Counted from the stretch's first letter, positions 40,437 through 50,011 are shown. The stretch: 64,000 nucleotides of DNA from Methylococcus capsulatus str. Texas = ATCC 19069 (GCF_000424685.1 NZ_KE384224.1:496001-560000); one strand, 5' to 3'. Program-made: numbers and translations. The notes: generated from the sequence alone by a model not told the origin.

Positions 40437-41422
40437 GGCCGAACGGCGACCCCCCAGGGGTGGGAGCCCACCGCCACCGATTTGGTCACCTTGTGTGATG
40501 CCAGGTCGATGATGGAAACATCGTTGCTCAGACCGTTGGTGGTATACAGCCGCCCGAAGTCCGGCGAAAACTCCAGATTCCACACCCGCTGGCCGACCAG
40601 CAGGTAATCCTTCACTTCCAGCTTCTGCGCGTCGACCACCGCGACGCGGTTGGCCGGCCCCAGCGCCACATAGGCGTAGCGCCGGGCGGGATCGATGCGG
40701 ATGCCGACCGGCTGGACCTTCTCCGGGGTCACTCCGGCGATCTTGAAAGAAATCGTCTTGAGAGGCTGGCGGGTTTCCGTATCGATCACCGTGACGGTGC
40801 CGGCGATCTCGGAACTGACCCACAGCTGCCGGCTGTCGGCGGTGAAAGTCGCGGCGCGTGGGCGCGGGTCGACGAGGGTGTTGTCCACGACTTCCAGCTT
40901 GGCCCGGTCGATCCAGTGCGCCATGTTGGTGGTCTCGCTGGTACTCACCACCCAGCGCCCGTCCGGGCTGACCGCGATGCCTTCCGGCTCGATGCCCACG
41001 GGGATCTCTTTGACCGCTTTGCGGGCGGCGATGTCGATCACCGTCACCCGGCCGTCGTCCTCGTTGGAGACGTACAGGAACCGGTCGTCCGGATCCATGG
41101 CGAAGGTCTCCGGATCCTTGCCGGCAGGCAGCGTCCCGGTGACGTTCAGCGTCCCGGCATCGATCACCTGGATGGCGTCACTGTCGCTGGCGGCAACATA
41201 GAGATTTTTGCCATCCTTCGCCAGCGCGATACCACGCGGGCGCTTGCCGATTCTGGCCGTCCTGGTCCGAATGCCGGTGGCGCCGTCGATGACGGCGATG
41301 GCGTCGTCCTTCTCCAAGGTGACGTAGACGGTGTCCGCGGCCGCGACGCCGCAGAGCAGGACGAGGGCGGCGCCGATCAGGCGGCGGTCATGGCTTGGCA
41401 CGGCACGAAGTCTCCGGTTCAT
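40433..41422 (-). CDS. PQQ-dependent catabolism-associated beta-propeller protein
   Basis: A 329-residue exported beta-propeller with a signal peptide (RRLIGAALVLLCGVAAAD, about 14-31) and repeated YVTN-type blades such as IAVIDGATGIRTRTARIGKRP and VTVIDIAARKAVKEIPVG. This matches the family known as TIGR03866. Genomic context supports a periplasmic role with a PQQ enzyme. The ATG at 41422 lies inside the upstream gene (35-nt overlap); longer starts would run further into it and precede the signal peptide with unrelated residues. Confidence 0.9.
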   Translation of the reverse strand: MNRRLRAVPSHDRRLIGAALVLLCGVAAADTVYVTLEKDDAIAVIDGATGIRTRTARIGKRPRGIALAKDGKNLYVAASDSDAIQVIDAGTLNVTGTLPAGKDPETFAMDPDDRFLYVSNEDDGRVTVIDIAARKAVKEIPVGIEPEGIAVSPDGRWVVSTSETTNMAHWIDRAKLEVVDNTLVDPRPRAATFTADSRQLWVSSEIAGTVTVIDTETRQPLKTISFKIAGVTPEKVQPVGIRIDPARRYAYVALGPANRVAVVDAQKLEVKDYLLVGQRVWNLEFSPDFGRLYTTNGLSNDVSIIDLASHKVTKSVAVGSHPWGVAVRP

Positions 41423-42686
41423 CGTATCCCAGACTGTCCAGTTCATTCTTCGGATGGGCGAAGCCCTCCACCGGAGCCACGGCGACCAGGGAGCGCTCCT
41501 GTACCAGCAGTACCGGCTGCCGCAACTGGCCGTCCCAGCGGCGGAACGACAGCGGTACGCCCTTGAATCCAGCCAATGCGAAGCCGTCACTCAGCAGATA
41601 GGACCGGATCGCCTCGAACTCCAGCGACCGGGTCCGGGTCGCGGCCTCGCCGATCGCCCGCACCGCCAGCCATGCGCCGTAATCGGCCTCGGTCATCCAC
41701 CGCCCCGCCTGCTGCCGGAAACGGTTCTGCAATTGAATCGCCCCCCAGGCCTCCAGGGTGTGATGCCAGGCGCTGGGTACCAACCCCTGGGTACCGGCGA
41801 CCGGCCGCGGCAGCCAGGTCCGGTATGACAGAATGTCTCCGAACGAACCGGCCTCGTCGGCCACGAGGACGAGGTCGTAATCGCTGCCCTGAGTGAACAC
41901 CGGCACTTCCGATTCCGGTGTCTTCCGGTCGTCAAAGCTGTGCGTCCAGGTCTTCTCGGCGACGATCTTCATGCCGAAGCGCTTGGCCGAGCGCTTCAGC
42001 GCGTCGGCGAACAAACGGTCCTCCGGCGCCGGCCCCACGGCAAGGAACCAGCGCGTCCACTTCTTCTTCGCCAGGTACTGGGACAAGGCGTCCGCCCGCA
42101 TGGCCCGGCTCGGCAGCAGATGCAGCACGTTGGACGCGCAGTCCCCGCCCCGCAGGGCATCGTCGCGGCTGGAAACGTCCAGCAGCAGGACGTCATGCGC
42201 CTGTGGCAAGGCGGCCAGTCGCCGCAGCACCTCCGGTTTCAGATCGACCAGGATGAAACGGCGGCCGTCCGCGACCAGCCGCTTAAACGCCGCCTCCGCA
42301 TCGTCCCCCGGGGCGAGCCGGGTTTCGGCAAGGGCGAATTCCTGGCGGGTGAAGCGCCCGGTGGTATTGTCATCCACCAGCCCGAGCCGCGCCCCCTGAA
42401 CGCCGCGGTCGGCCACCACGGGTTCGAAATACGGCCGGACCGCAGCCGCTTCCGCCAGCTGGCCCAGATAGGCCAGCGTCAACCGTTCCACCGCCTGCGG
42501 TGCCGCCACCGGCGCCGGGGTCTGTCGCCGAACGGGCGCAGGACCTCCGAGCGCAGCGGCCTGAAAAAGTGCCAGTGCGACGATGCCGGAGCTGAGCAGG
42601 ATCCGACCCGCGCAGGCACTGAGTCGGTTGAAGCGGATCAAAAGTTTCAATGCCAAGGCCGGTGTCAAAGCCGAGCAGCTCCCCAA
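41388..42686 (-). CDS. Periplasmic binding protein of the PQQ-associated ABC system
   Basis: Up to 432 residues, with an N-terminal hydrophobic export segment (ILLSSGIVALALFQAAALGG) followed by a type-1 periplasmic-binding-like domain (RLTLAYLGQLAEAA, VVADRGVQGARLGLVDDN, DYDLVLVADEAGSFGDILSYRTWLPRP). It fits the substrate-binding family of the PQQ alcohol dehydrogenase system (TIGR03863). The start is unclear: TTG at 42686 or TTG at 42650 (MKLLIRFN) are both possible and neither has a good ribosome-binding site. It leads an eight-gene coupled operon and diverges from a tolC-like gene across about 160 nt. Confidence 0.87.
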   Translation of the reverse strand: MGSCSALTPALALKLLIRFNRLSACAGRILLSSGIVALALFQAAALGGPAPVRRQTPAPVAAPQAVERLTLAYLGQLAEAAAVRPYFEPVVADRGVQGARLGLVDDNTTGRFTRQEFALAETRLAPGDDAEAAFKRLVADGRRFILVDLKPEVLRRLAALPQAHDVLLLDVSSRDDALRGGDCASNVLHLLPSRAMRADALSQYLAKKKWTRWFLAVGPAPEDRLFADALKRSAKRFGMKIVAEKTWTHSFDDRKTPESEVPVFTQGSDYDLVLVADEAGSFGDILSYRTWLPRPVAGTQGLVPSAWHHTLEAWGAIQLQNRFRQQAGRWMTEADYGAWLAVRAIGEAATRTRSLEFEAIRSYLLSDGFALAGFKGVPLSFRRWDGQLRQPVLLVQERSLVAVAPVEGFAHPKNELDSLGYDEPETSCRAKP

Positions 42687-42842
42687 ACCGGGGTAAGGGC
42701 GGAATTTTATGGGATTTGTAAGGAACGCACCATGAGGCGGCGAGATGATGGATAATCGCTGGACACTCGCAGATCGTGCCGGCCCGATGACCCGCCCGTC
42801 CGGTCACAGGCCGCGCCCTCCCGTCGCCTTTACTCACGCTGC

Positions 42843-44282
42843 ATGAATAAGCCCGCGTTTGCCGCTTTATTGCTGTCACTGTCGGCTCCGGCCGCTTCCG
42901 CCGTCGATCTGCTCGGCGTATTCGATCTCGCCCTGCAATACGATCCCCGTCTGCATGCGGCGCAGGCCCAGCGCGACGCGGCGCTCGAGAACAAACCGCA
43001 GGCCGTGGCCCGGCTGCTGCCGACGGTGTCCGCCACCACCGGACTGACCCGACAGATGGTCCAGACCGGTGACTCGCCCATCCTCGTGTTCAACGCCAAA
43101 AAGAACGTCGGTTTCTGGCTGGCGACCGGCATCGTGCAGCTGGTGCAGCCTATCTACCAGCACGACCTGTGGGTGCGGCTGGCCCAGGCCGACAATGCGG
43201 TGGCCGAAGCCGAGGCCCTCTACGCGGCGGAACTGCAGAACGTGATGCTACGGGTGACCCAGACCTATTTCGAGGTCCTGTACAAGGAAGCATCGCTGGA
43301 CTTCGCCAGGGCCGAACTGGAGTCGATCAATCGGGAGCTGGAGCAGGCCAATGCCCGCTTCGAGGTCGGCCTGTCGGCGGTGACCGACGTGAACGAGGCG
43401 CAGGCGGCGGCGGACAGGGCGCGGGCGGGCGTCATCATCGCCGAAAACGAGCTGAACAACGCCCGGGAGTATCTGCGCCAGATCGTGGGTGACGATCCGG
43501 GCGACCTGGAACCCCTGAAGCTCGAAGTGCCGTTGGAAGATCCAATGCCGGACGACATCGAGCGCTGGAACGACACCGCCCAGCAGAGTGCGCTGACCAT
43601 CATCGCCGCGACCAACCGGGCAGACCGGGCCAAACAGGAAATCGAGGTGCAGTTCGCCGGGCACTATCCTTCGATCAACCTGATCGCCGATGCCCAGTTC
43701 TATGACAATGACCGACCACCCCGCCCCAACCGCTACCAGCAGCAGGACGTGGGCATGCAGATCAACGTGCCGCTGTTCGCGGGCGGCGGGGTCAATTCCC
43801 GGGTCCGGCAGGCGCGCTTCGGCTTCGAAGCCGCCATCCAGCAGCTGGACCAGGAGCGCCGCGCGGTACGCACCAGGGTGAAGAACGCCTATCGGGCCAT
43901 CCGCTCCGCCATCGGCCAGGCCAAGGCCTTCAAAACCGCGATCAAATCGTCGGAAAGCGCACTGGAGGCCGCCATCGCCGGCATGGAGGTCGGCACCCGC
44001 ACCATGACGGACGTGCTGTTCGTACAGCGCCAGTATTACCAGAACAAACGCGACTTCGCCCTGGCCCTGCGCGACTACATCGTCAACAGCGTCGCGCTGA
44101 AGGAAGCCGCCAGCGTGATGCAGCGCGAGGACCTGGACCGGATCAACGGCTGGCTACAGGCCCCGCCCGCAGCGCCGGCGAAGGACGGGACCGGAGCCGC
44201 GCCCATGCAACCGGGACCCGGGCGGGTCCGCAAGGCCGGCCGAGGCACCCCGGCGTCAAGCGCTCCGAATCTTCACCGCTGA
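42843..44282 (+). CDS. TolC-family outer-membrane efflux/secretion channel
   Basis: A 479-residue outer-membrane factor with a signal peptide (FAALLLSLSAPAASA, about 6-20) and the TolC opening VFDLALQYDPRLHAAQAQRDAALEN. Two repeated long helical halves follow, with the NVMLRVTQTYFEVLYK and TRVKNAYRAIRSAIGQAKA segments in the usual places. It could serve type I secretion, tripartite efflux, or the CusAB-type pump about 22 kb away, which lacks its own channel. The C-terminal ~40 residues are Pro/Gly/Ala-rich. Confidence 0.93.
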   Translation: MNKPAFAALLLSLSAPAASAVDLLGVFDLALQYDPRLHAAQAQRDAALENKPQAVARLLPTVSATTGLTRQMVQTGDSPILVFNAKKNVGFWLATGIVQLVQPIYQHDLWVRLAQADNAVAEAEALYAAELQNVMLRVTQTYFEVLYKEASLDFARAELESINRELEQANARFEVGLSAVTDVNEAQAAADRARAGVIIAENELNNAREYLRQIVGDDPGDLEPLKLEVPLEDPMPDDIERWNDTAQQSALTIIAATNRADRAKQEIEVQFAGHYPSINLIADAQFYDNDRPPRPNRYQQQDVGMQINVPLFAGGGVNSRVRQARFGFEAAIQQLDQERRAVRTRVKNAYRAIRSAIGQAKAFKTAIKSSESALEAAIAGMEVGTRTMTDVLFVQRQYYQNKRDFALALRDYIVNSVALKEAASVMQREDLDRINGWLQAPPAAPAKDGTGAAPMQPGPGRVRKAGRGTPASSAPNLHR

Positions 44283-44323
44283 ACAGGCCTTCCGTAATGA
44301 GTCGCGGCCGGACACGCGCCGCT

Positions 44324-45157
44324 CTAATCCCCGGCGGCGAAACCGGCCGGCAGCGGCTGCACCCGATGCACGCCTGGCCACAATACCGCCAGGGAACGAC
44401 CCGTGACCTCCGCCGGACCACTGCTCCAGAACAGTTCCACACCCGGCGCCATCCGCCGTGTCAGCAGCCCATCGGCTTCGAGACGACGCCTGAGATGGCG
44501 CGCCACCGCAGAACCGGTTTCGACGATATGCACATCGGGCCCGGCGACGTCGGCGATGAGGCCGGCCAGGAAGGGATAGTGGGTGCAGCCCAACACCAGG
44601 GTATCGGCCCCGCGTTCCAATGCCGGCTCGGTGTAACGGCGGACGAGGTCGCGCGTCGCCGGACTTCCCAGGTCTCCAAGCTCCACCTGCTCGACCCAGC
44701 CGGGACACGCCTGGGCGATCACTTCCACCTTTTCGGTGGTACGCCCCACCAGGTCGCGGAACTTGGCGCTCTTCAAAGTACCCTCGGTCGCCAGCACGCC
44801 GACGACGAGCGATTTCGACAACGCGACCGCAGGCTTGAGACCGGGCTCCATGCCGATGACGGGGACGCGGAATTCCGCACGCATTACCGTGATCGCCGCC
44901 GCCGTGGCGGTGTTGCAGGCCACGACGATGGCTTTCGCGCCGCGGCTCAACAGAAAACGTCCGACCGTCAGCGCCCGCTGCTCGATGTATTCCGCAGGCT
45001 TGTTGCCGTAGGGCAAATGGCCCGAATCGGCGACATACAGCAAGTTTTCATGCGGAAGGACGGCACGTATTTCCCGCAGGACGGAGAGTCCGCCCACGCC
45101 CGAGTCGAAGACACCGATGGGATGCTCGTTGCCGGTCAAGCCTGGGACACGCTTCAC
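44324..45157 (-). CDS. murI: Glutamate racemase
   Basis: Makes D-glutamate for peptidoglycan. The 277-residue protein has the FDSGVGGLSVLREI motif (Asp18), the catalytic cysteines Cys81 (ACNTATAAA) and Cys191 (LGCTHYPFL), and the ADSGHLPYG segment. The chosen start is GTG at 45157, two bases after the AI-2E transporter stop; a frame open further upstream lies antisense-like within that transporter. Its 3' end converges with the tolC-like gene across 41 nt. Confidence 0.95.
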   Translation of the reverse strand: MKRVPGLTGNEHPIGVFDSGVGGLSVLREIRAVLPHENLLYVADSGHLPYGNKPAEYIEQRALTVGRFLLSRGAKAIVVACNTATAAAITVMRAEFRVPVIGMEPGLKPAVALSKSLVVGVLATEGTLKSAKFRDLVGRTTEKVEVIAQACPGWVEQVELGDLGSPATRDLVRRYTEPALERGADTLVLGCTHYPFLAGLIADVAGPDVHIVETGSAVARHLRRRLEADGLLTRRMAPGVELFWSSGPAEVTGRSLAVLWPGVHRVQPLPAGFAAGD

Positions 45158-45159
45158 AG

Positions 45160-46224
45160 TCAGGCCGATGGCAGGCGCGTCTCGTCGTTCCAGTCGCGCC
45201 ACAGTGAAATGAGGATGGCCATCACGGTCGGTCCAATGAACAGGCCGACGAACCCCATGGCCTCGACGCCGCCGAAGATGCCCAGCAGGGTGGGCAGGAA
45301 GGGAATGTTGGCGGCACCGCCGATCAGCGTCGGACGCACGTAGTTGTCCGCGATGAGGGTGATGATGAAGCCATACACCACTAGCACGATGCCGGCCACG
45401 GCGTGGCCTTGCACGATCAGGTAGATCGAGGCGGCGCCGAACACCAGCTTGGCGGCGAAAGGCACCAACGCGACGACCGCCGTCAGCGTGCCGAGCAGGA
45501 CCGGCTGGCTCAGACCGACCGCCCAGTAGCCGAGGCCCAGCACGACCCCCTTGCCAATCCCGACCAACAGCATGCCGTTGACCGTACCACGCACCGCGGT
45601 GACGGCGTGCCGTGCATAGCGGGCGCCGGCGGAACCGAACAGCCTCACGGACCGGTCGAGGATCTGCCGCCCCAGCCCGTGTCCGTCGCGGAATATGAAA
45701 AACAGCGCGAGCAGCGTGACGAAGCCGGACATGAAGCGGTGCAACACCTGCGCCGCCAGATCGCGGGTATAGCTGAACACCGTACCCATCCCCAGCGCGT
45801 TGAGCGCATTCTTGATCGTTTCCGGGTTGCCGAAAGTCTCGCTCCAGGTTTCCTTTATCCAACCTCCGACCCAGGGTAACTGAATCAGCCAGTCCGGCGC
45901 ACCGATGCCGGAACTCTGCACCTTGATCAGCAGCCGGTGGAGCATCTGCACCTCATGGCCGAGCACCAAGACACCGAAGGTCGCAGGTACCATCAGCAAG
46001 ACCATCATCAGCAGGGTCATGGCCAGCGGCAGCCAGCCCCCGCGCATCCAGCAAGGCGCCCTCTGGTATACATGCTCGTACCACGGCCAGACGGTAAAAG
46101 CCAGCACCACCGCCCAGGCGATGGGCATGATGAAACCGTGAAGCACCCAAAAGCCCGCCGCCAGGAGCAGCAGCACCGCCAGACTGGCCGGTTTGATGAT
46201 CGTCAGGAAATGGGAAGCACTCAT
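45160..46224 (-). CDS. AI-2E family (UPF0118) transporter
   Basis: A 354-residue integral membrane protein with about eight helices. The N-terminal pair (LAVLLLLAAGFWVLHGFIMPIAW and TLLMMVLLMVPATFGVLVLG) and the C-terminal IADNYVRPTLIGGAANIPFLP segment are typical of the family. Members export diverse small molecules or ions, so the substrate is open. It sits directly upstream of murI and 24 nt downstream of a decayed aminotransferase gene. Confidence 0.9.
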   Translation of the reverse strand: MSASHFLTIIKPASLAVLLLLAAGFWVLHGFIMPIAWAVVLAFTVWPWYEHVYQRAPCWMRGGWLPLAMTLLMMVLLMVPATFGVLVLGHEVQMLHRLLIKVQSSGIGAPDWLIQLPWVGGWIKETWSETFGNPETIKNALNALGMGTVFSYTRDLAAQVLHRFMSGFVTLLALFFIFRDGHGLGRQILDRSVRLFGSAGARYARHAVTAVRGTVNGMLLVGIGKGVVLGLGYWAVGLSQPVLLGTLTAVVALVPFAAKLVFGAASIYLIVQGHAVAGIVLVVYGFIITLIADNYVRPTLIGGAANIPFLPTLLGIFGGVEAMGFVGLFIGPTVMAILISLWRDWNDETRLPSA

Positions 46225-46248
46225 CGTGGTCAGATTTATTATGTATTG

Positions 46249-47044
46249 TCATCGACCGTCCATGATCGTCCGCAGGCCGTGCACCAGGCGGCCTATTCAT
46301 TCCTCCGCGGTCGTGGGTCCGAGCGCGCCGTGGGCGAGCCGGCGGCAACATCCGCCATCGAGGCCGAAGACGGTTCCGGGGATCACCGCCGCGCCGAATT
46401 CGCGGTTCGGCCGTCCGGCCAGAGCCGAGGCATCGCCGCCCCCTTCGACACGGACGAGGACGTGGAAAGCGCCTCGGGCATCCCGCACATGGCAGCATTC
46501 CCCCGGTCCGGACGCGCGTCGGGCACGATAAGCAGCACCCGGGCAGTCGCCGCCGGCTTTTCCCGGCAGTGGGCCGAGTCGGTTTCCAAGACCCCGACCG
46601 CCGCGTGTCGGCAAACCAGCGGCGCGCGGATCAGGTTGGTGTCCCGAACCTCGAGCACGGCCATTTCTCTGGTTGAAACAGCAGGAACTCGGCAGGATGA
46701 TCTCGTCGCCCGCATCGGCGATGGCAAACGGCGCGTTCAAAAATCCCGTGTCGGCGCCCGCCGTCACCAGTACCGACCGGCCGACGAGGGAAATGCCGTT
46801 CGCCCGTTCGAGCTTTCCGGCATCAGCCCCCCAAACCCGGAAGCCCTTCCACCGGATCATAGCGACGCTGTTGCGGCCTCTCGCCGAATGCCTGCATCCG
46901 CTCCAGCACCCGCTGCGGCGGCACCTGCCAGGCCACGTCCTGCCCCGCCGAAACGAGCCCGGGTGCGCACGGATCTTCGCGGCGATGACCGGAACGATCG
47001 GCGCCTGCACCGCAGGTCCCCGCCCGCTTACGGGTTTTCGTCAT
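46249..47044 (-). pseudogene. Decayed class I/II PLP-dependent aminotransferase gene
   Basis: Pieces of one aminotransferase lie in order on the minus strand but in different frames. First comes LVSAGQDVAWQVPPQRVLERM...RRYDPVEGLPGL near 46830-46990. Then SVLVTAGADTGFLNAPFAIADAGDEIILP, split, near 46680-46800. Then STREMAVLEVRD in a third frame, and finally AFHVLVRVEGG and AAVIPGTVFGLDGG near 46300-46470. The central PLP-lysine region is missing, so a large deletion plus at least three frameshifts have occurred. At the end a frame break (GGAGGAATGAATAGG) stops the frame just before IGRLVHGLRTIM. The ATG at 47044 and TGA at 46249 mark the likely original ends. Confidence 0.8.
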
Positions 47045-47203
47045 GGAACGACCGTCGAACCGAAAAAACCTTCCCATTTTAGCGCCCCGCGGCATATTTA
47101 CGCTCACGCCGTGAGCCACTGACGTCTCCCCACGCCTTGGCGGCACGCCACTCCGCCGGCGATACGACGTGACAAAGCCAAGCGAAATGGTCAGAATTAT
47201 CCG

Positions 47204-48520
47204 ATGATTATCGACACTTTGATCACCGCGCGCTGGATCATCCCGGTCGAGCCCGACGGGGTGACGCTCGAACACCATGCCCTGGCCATCGACCGCGGCC
47301 GCATCACCGACCTCCTCCCCACCACCGAAGCGCTGGTCAGATACCAGCCGCGGCGGATCGAACGGCTGGAGCACCACGCCCTGATCCCCGGCCTGGTCAA
47401 CGCCCACACCCATGCCGCCATGACGCTGCTGCGCGGCGTCGCCGACGACCTGCCGCTGATGCAGTGGCTGCAGGAACACATCTGGCCGCTGGAGCAGAAA
47501 TGGATCGGCGAAGCATTCGTCCGCGACGGCGTGCAGCTGGCCATGGCGGAAATGATCCGGGGCGGCGTCACCTGCTTCAACGACATGTACTTCTTTCCCG
47601 AAGTGGTGGCGCGCGAAGCGGTGCGGGCCGGCATGCGGGCGGCGGTGGGCATGATCGTGGTGGACTTCCCCACCGCCTGGGCCACCGACGCGGATGACTA
47701 TCTCCGCAAAGGCCTGGCCCTCCGCGACGACTACCGCCACGAACCGCTGATCGCCACGGTATTCGCACCGCACGCACCCTACACCGTGAGCGACGAGCCG
47801 CTGGTCCGCATCCGCACCTGGTCGGAAGAGCTGGACTGCCCCGTGCACATCCATCTCCACGAGACCGCCGACGAAATCCACCGGAGCGGACGGCAGTACG
47901 GCATGCGTCCGCTCAAACGCCTGGACCAGCTCGGCCTGGTCGGACCGCACCTGATCGGCGTTCACATGACACAACTGGAAGACGGCGAGATCGCACGCCT
48001 GGCCGAAACCGGCGCCAGCGTGGTGCACTGCCCCGAATCCAACCTGAAACTGGCCAGCGGCTTCTGCCCCGCCGTCAAGCTGCTGGCGGCGGGCGTCAAC
48101 GTCGCGCTCGGCACCGATGGCGCGGCCAGCAACAACGACCTGGACCTGCTCGGTGAAACCCGCACCGCGGCCCTGCTGGCCAAGGCGGTAGCCAACGACG
48201 CCGCCGCCCTCCCCGCCCACCAGGCGCTGCGGATGGCGACCCTGAACGGCGCGGCGGCCTTGGGACTGGGAGCGGAAACCGGCTCGCTTGTAGTCGGCAA
48301 ATCCGCCGACGTGGTCGCCATCGGGCTGGAGCACATCGAATCGCTGCCGATCTACAACCCGGTGTCCGACCTGGTCTATGCGGCTGGCCGCCAGCAGGTC
48401 ACCGACGTCTGGGTGGCAGGGCGTCAACTGCTGAAAAAGCGCGAGCTGCTGACACTGGATGCCACGGAAATCCGCGAAAAGACCCTGATCTGGCGCGACA
48501 AACTGATCCATCATTCCTGA
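47204..48520 (+). CDS. mtaD: 5-methylthioadenosine/S-adenosylhomocysteine deaminase-type hydrolase
   Basis: Amidohydrolase of the TRZ/ATZ family, 438 residues. Metal ligands His68 and His70 are in NAHTHAAMTLLRG; HIHLHETADEI supplies further His, and GTDGAASNNDLDLLGE holds the catalytic Asp. The family deaminates MTA and SAH to inosine forms, fitting its position beside the SAM-dependent methyltransferase UbiG. Related enzymes act on guanine, triazines or others, so the exact substrate is inferred. ubiG starts 13 nt after its stop. Confidence 0.9.
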   Translation: MIIDTLITARWIIPVEPDGVTLEHHALAIDRGRITDLLPTTEALVRYQPRRIERLEHHALIPGLVNAHTHAAMTLLRGVADDLPLMQWLQEHIWPLEQKWIGEAFVRDGVQLAMAEMIRGGVTCFNDMYFFPEVVAREAVRAGMRAAVGMIVVDFPTAWATDADDYLRKGLALRDDYRHEPLIATVFAPHAPYTVSDEPLVRIRTWSEELDCPVHIHLHETADEIHRSGRQYGMRPLKRLDQLGLVGPHLIGVHMTQLEDGEIARLAETGASVVHCPESNLKLASGFCPAVKLLAAGVNVALGTDGAASNNDLDLLGETRTAALLAKAVANDAAALPAHQALRMATLNGAAALGLGAETGSLVVGKSADVVAIGLEHIESLPIYNPVSDLVYAAGRQQVTDVWVAGRQLLKKRELLTLDATEIREKTLIWRDKLIHHS

Positions 48521-48533
48521 CCGGTCGAGACCC

Positions 48534-49247
48534 ATGGCAACCGACAACGTCCACATCGGCGAAATCGAGAAATTCGGCTCCCACGCCCACCGCTGGTGGG
48601 ACCCGGACGGCGAACTGAAGACCCTGCACGCCGTCAATCCCCTGCGGATGCAGTTCATCCAGGCGCACACTCCACTGGCCGGCCGCAAGGCGGTCGACGT
48701 GGGATGCGGCGGCGGAATCCTCACCGAAGCCCTCGCCAAGGCTGGCGCCGACGCCTTGGGCATCGACCTCAGCGAAGACCTTCTGGGTACCGCAGAAGAA
48801 CACTGCCGGGAATCCGGCCTGACCGTGGCCTACCGGCAGATCAGCGCCGAAGCGCTGGCGGACTCGCAGCCCGGTGAATTCGACGTGGTGACCTGCATGG
48901 AAATGCTGGAGCACGTGCCGGACCCGGCGTCGGTCGTCGCCGCCTGCACGCGGTTGGCCAAACCCGGCGGCACCGTGTTCTTTTCGACCCTGAACCGCAG
49001 CCTCAAGGCCTATCTCCTGGCCATCGTCGGCGCGGAGTACCTGCTGCGCATGATCCCCCGCGGTACCCATGACTTCGCCAGCTTCATCCGTCCCTCCGAG
49101 CTCAGCCGCTGGGCGCGCGACGGTGGCCTCGACCTCGCCGGCATGGAAGGCATCGGCTACAACCCCCTCACCGGCCAGTTCCACTTGACGTCCGACATCG
49201 GCGTCAATTACCTGGCCGCGTTCCGCAAACCCGCCGCTGCCGGATGA
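48534..49247 (+). CDS. ubiG: Ubiquinone biosynthesis O-methyltransferase
   Basis: SAM-dependent methyltransferase for both O-methylation steps of ubiquinone synthesis. The 237-residue protein has the SAM motif VDVGCGGGILTEALA (about 53-67), the opening FGSHAHRWWDPDGELKTLHAVNPLR, split here around the usual UbiG tryptophans, and GTHDFASFIRPSEL. The stop overlaps the next start by 4 nt. Confidence 0.96.
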   Translation: MATDNVHIGEIEKFGSHAHRWWDPDGELKTLHAVNPLRMQFIQAHTPLAGRKAVDVGCGGGILTEALAKAGADALGIDLSEDLLGTAEEHCRESGLTVAYRQISAEALADSQPGEFDVVTCMEMLEHVPDPASVVAACTRLAKPGGTVFFSTLNRSLKAYLLAIVGAEYLLRMIPRGTHDFASFIRPSELSRWARDGGLDLAGMEGIGYNPLTGQFHLTSDIGVNYLAAFRKPAAAG

Positions 49248-50011
49248 GCCCTGCAAACCCTGCACTCCACGGCCGCACCGTCTTGATCACCGGCGCCGGG
49301 GGCGATCTCGGCGCCGTCGCCGCCGAGGCCTGTGCCGGTGCCGGCGCCACGGTGATCCTCCTGGGCCGTACCCTCGGACGGCTGGAAGCCACTTACGACC
49401 GCATCGTCCGGCAGGGCGGCTCCGAACCACTCCTGGCGCCGCTGGACCTGGCCACCGCCACGCTCGAAGAATTGTCGGCCATCGCCGGCTCGATCGAATC
49501 CCGGCTCGGCGCATTGCATGGGCTGATCCATTGCGCCGCGCACATGGATTACCTGGGCCCTTTGCGGGATGTCGGCGACGCCCAGTGGCGCGATACGCTC
49601 GACGTCAACCTGACCGGCGCGTTCCGCCTGACACGGACTCTGTTGCCCCTGCTGACGCGCTCGGAAGCCGCCGCCGCGGTCTTCGTCAGTGACAGCGAAG
49701 CCGAGCGGCGGCGCAGCTACTGGGGACCCTATGCCGTCGCCAAGGCCGGACTGGAAGCCTTCGCCCGGATTCTCGCGGATGAATACGAAAGCGCCGGCAC
49801 GCTCAGGGTCAACCTGCTCACGCCCGGCGCGATCCGCACCCGCCTGCGGCGCAAGGCATTTCCCACGGAAACCGCGCCGGAACCCGGGGCGCTCGCCGCC
49901 CGTTTCGTCGACCTGATGCGCAGCGACAGCCCCTACGCCAACGGCGAACGGATTGCCGCCGCGGTCACCCCATCCGTCATCGAGGAGGAAATTCAGCATG
50001 TACGGACGTGA
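49244..50011 (+). CDS. yciK: YciK-type short-chain dehydrogenase/reductase
   Basis: A 255-residue SDR with the cofactor motif TGAGGDLG (16-23), HGLIHCAAHMDYLGPL in the NNAG position and the catalytic Tyr163-x3-Lys167 (YAVAK). The LGPL...WRDTLDVNLTGAFRLTRTLLPLL segment and gene position beside ubiG match E. coli-type yciK. Its physiological substrate is not known. It starts inside the ubiG stop codon and overlaps sufT by 14 nt. Confidence 0.88.
   Translation: MSPANPALHGRTVLITGAGGDLGAVAAEACAGAGATVILLGRTLGRLEATYDRIVRQGGSEPLLAPLDLATATLEELSAIAGSIESRLGALHGLIHCAAHMDYLGPLRDVGDAQWRDTLDVNLTGAFRLTRTLLPLLTRSEAAAAVFVSDSEAERRRSYWGPYAVAKAGLEAFARILADEYESAGTLRVNLLTPGAIRTRLRRKAFPTETAPEPGALAARFVDLMRSDSPYANGERIAAAVTPSVIEEEIQHVRT

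Noticed and set aside
44324-45862. 512-codon version of murI
   Set aside because: The extra 235 codons lie within the AI-2E transporter gene in another frame and are low-complexity; GTG at 45157 gives a normal racemase.
47045-47203. Possible SAH riboswitch ahead of mtaD
   Set aside because: I looked for the conserved SAH riboswitch core and did not find it in this 159-nt leader.
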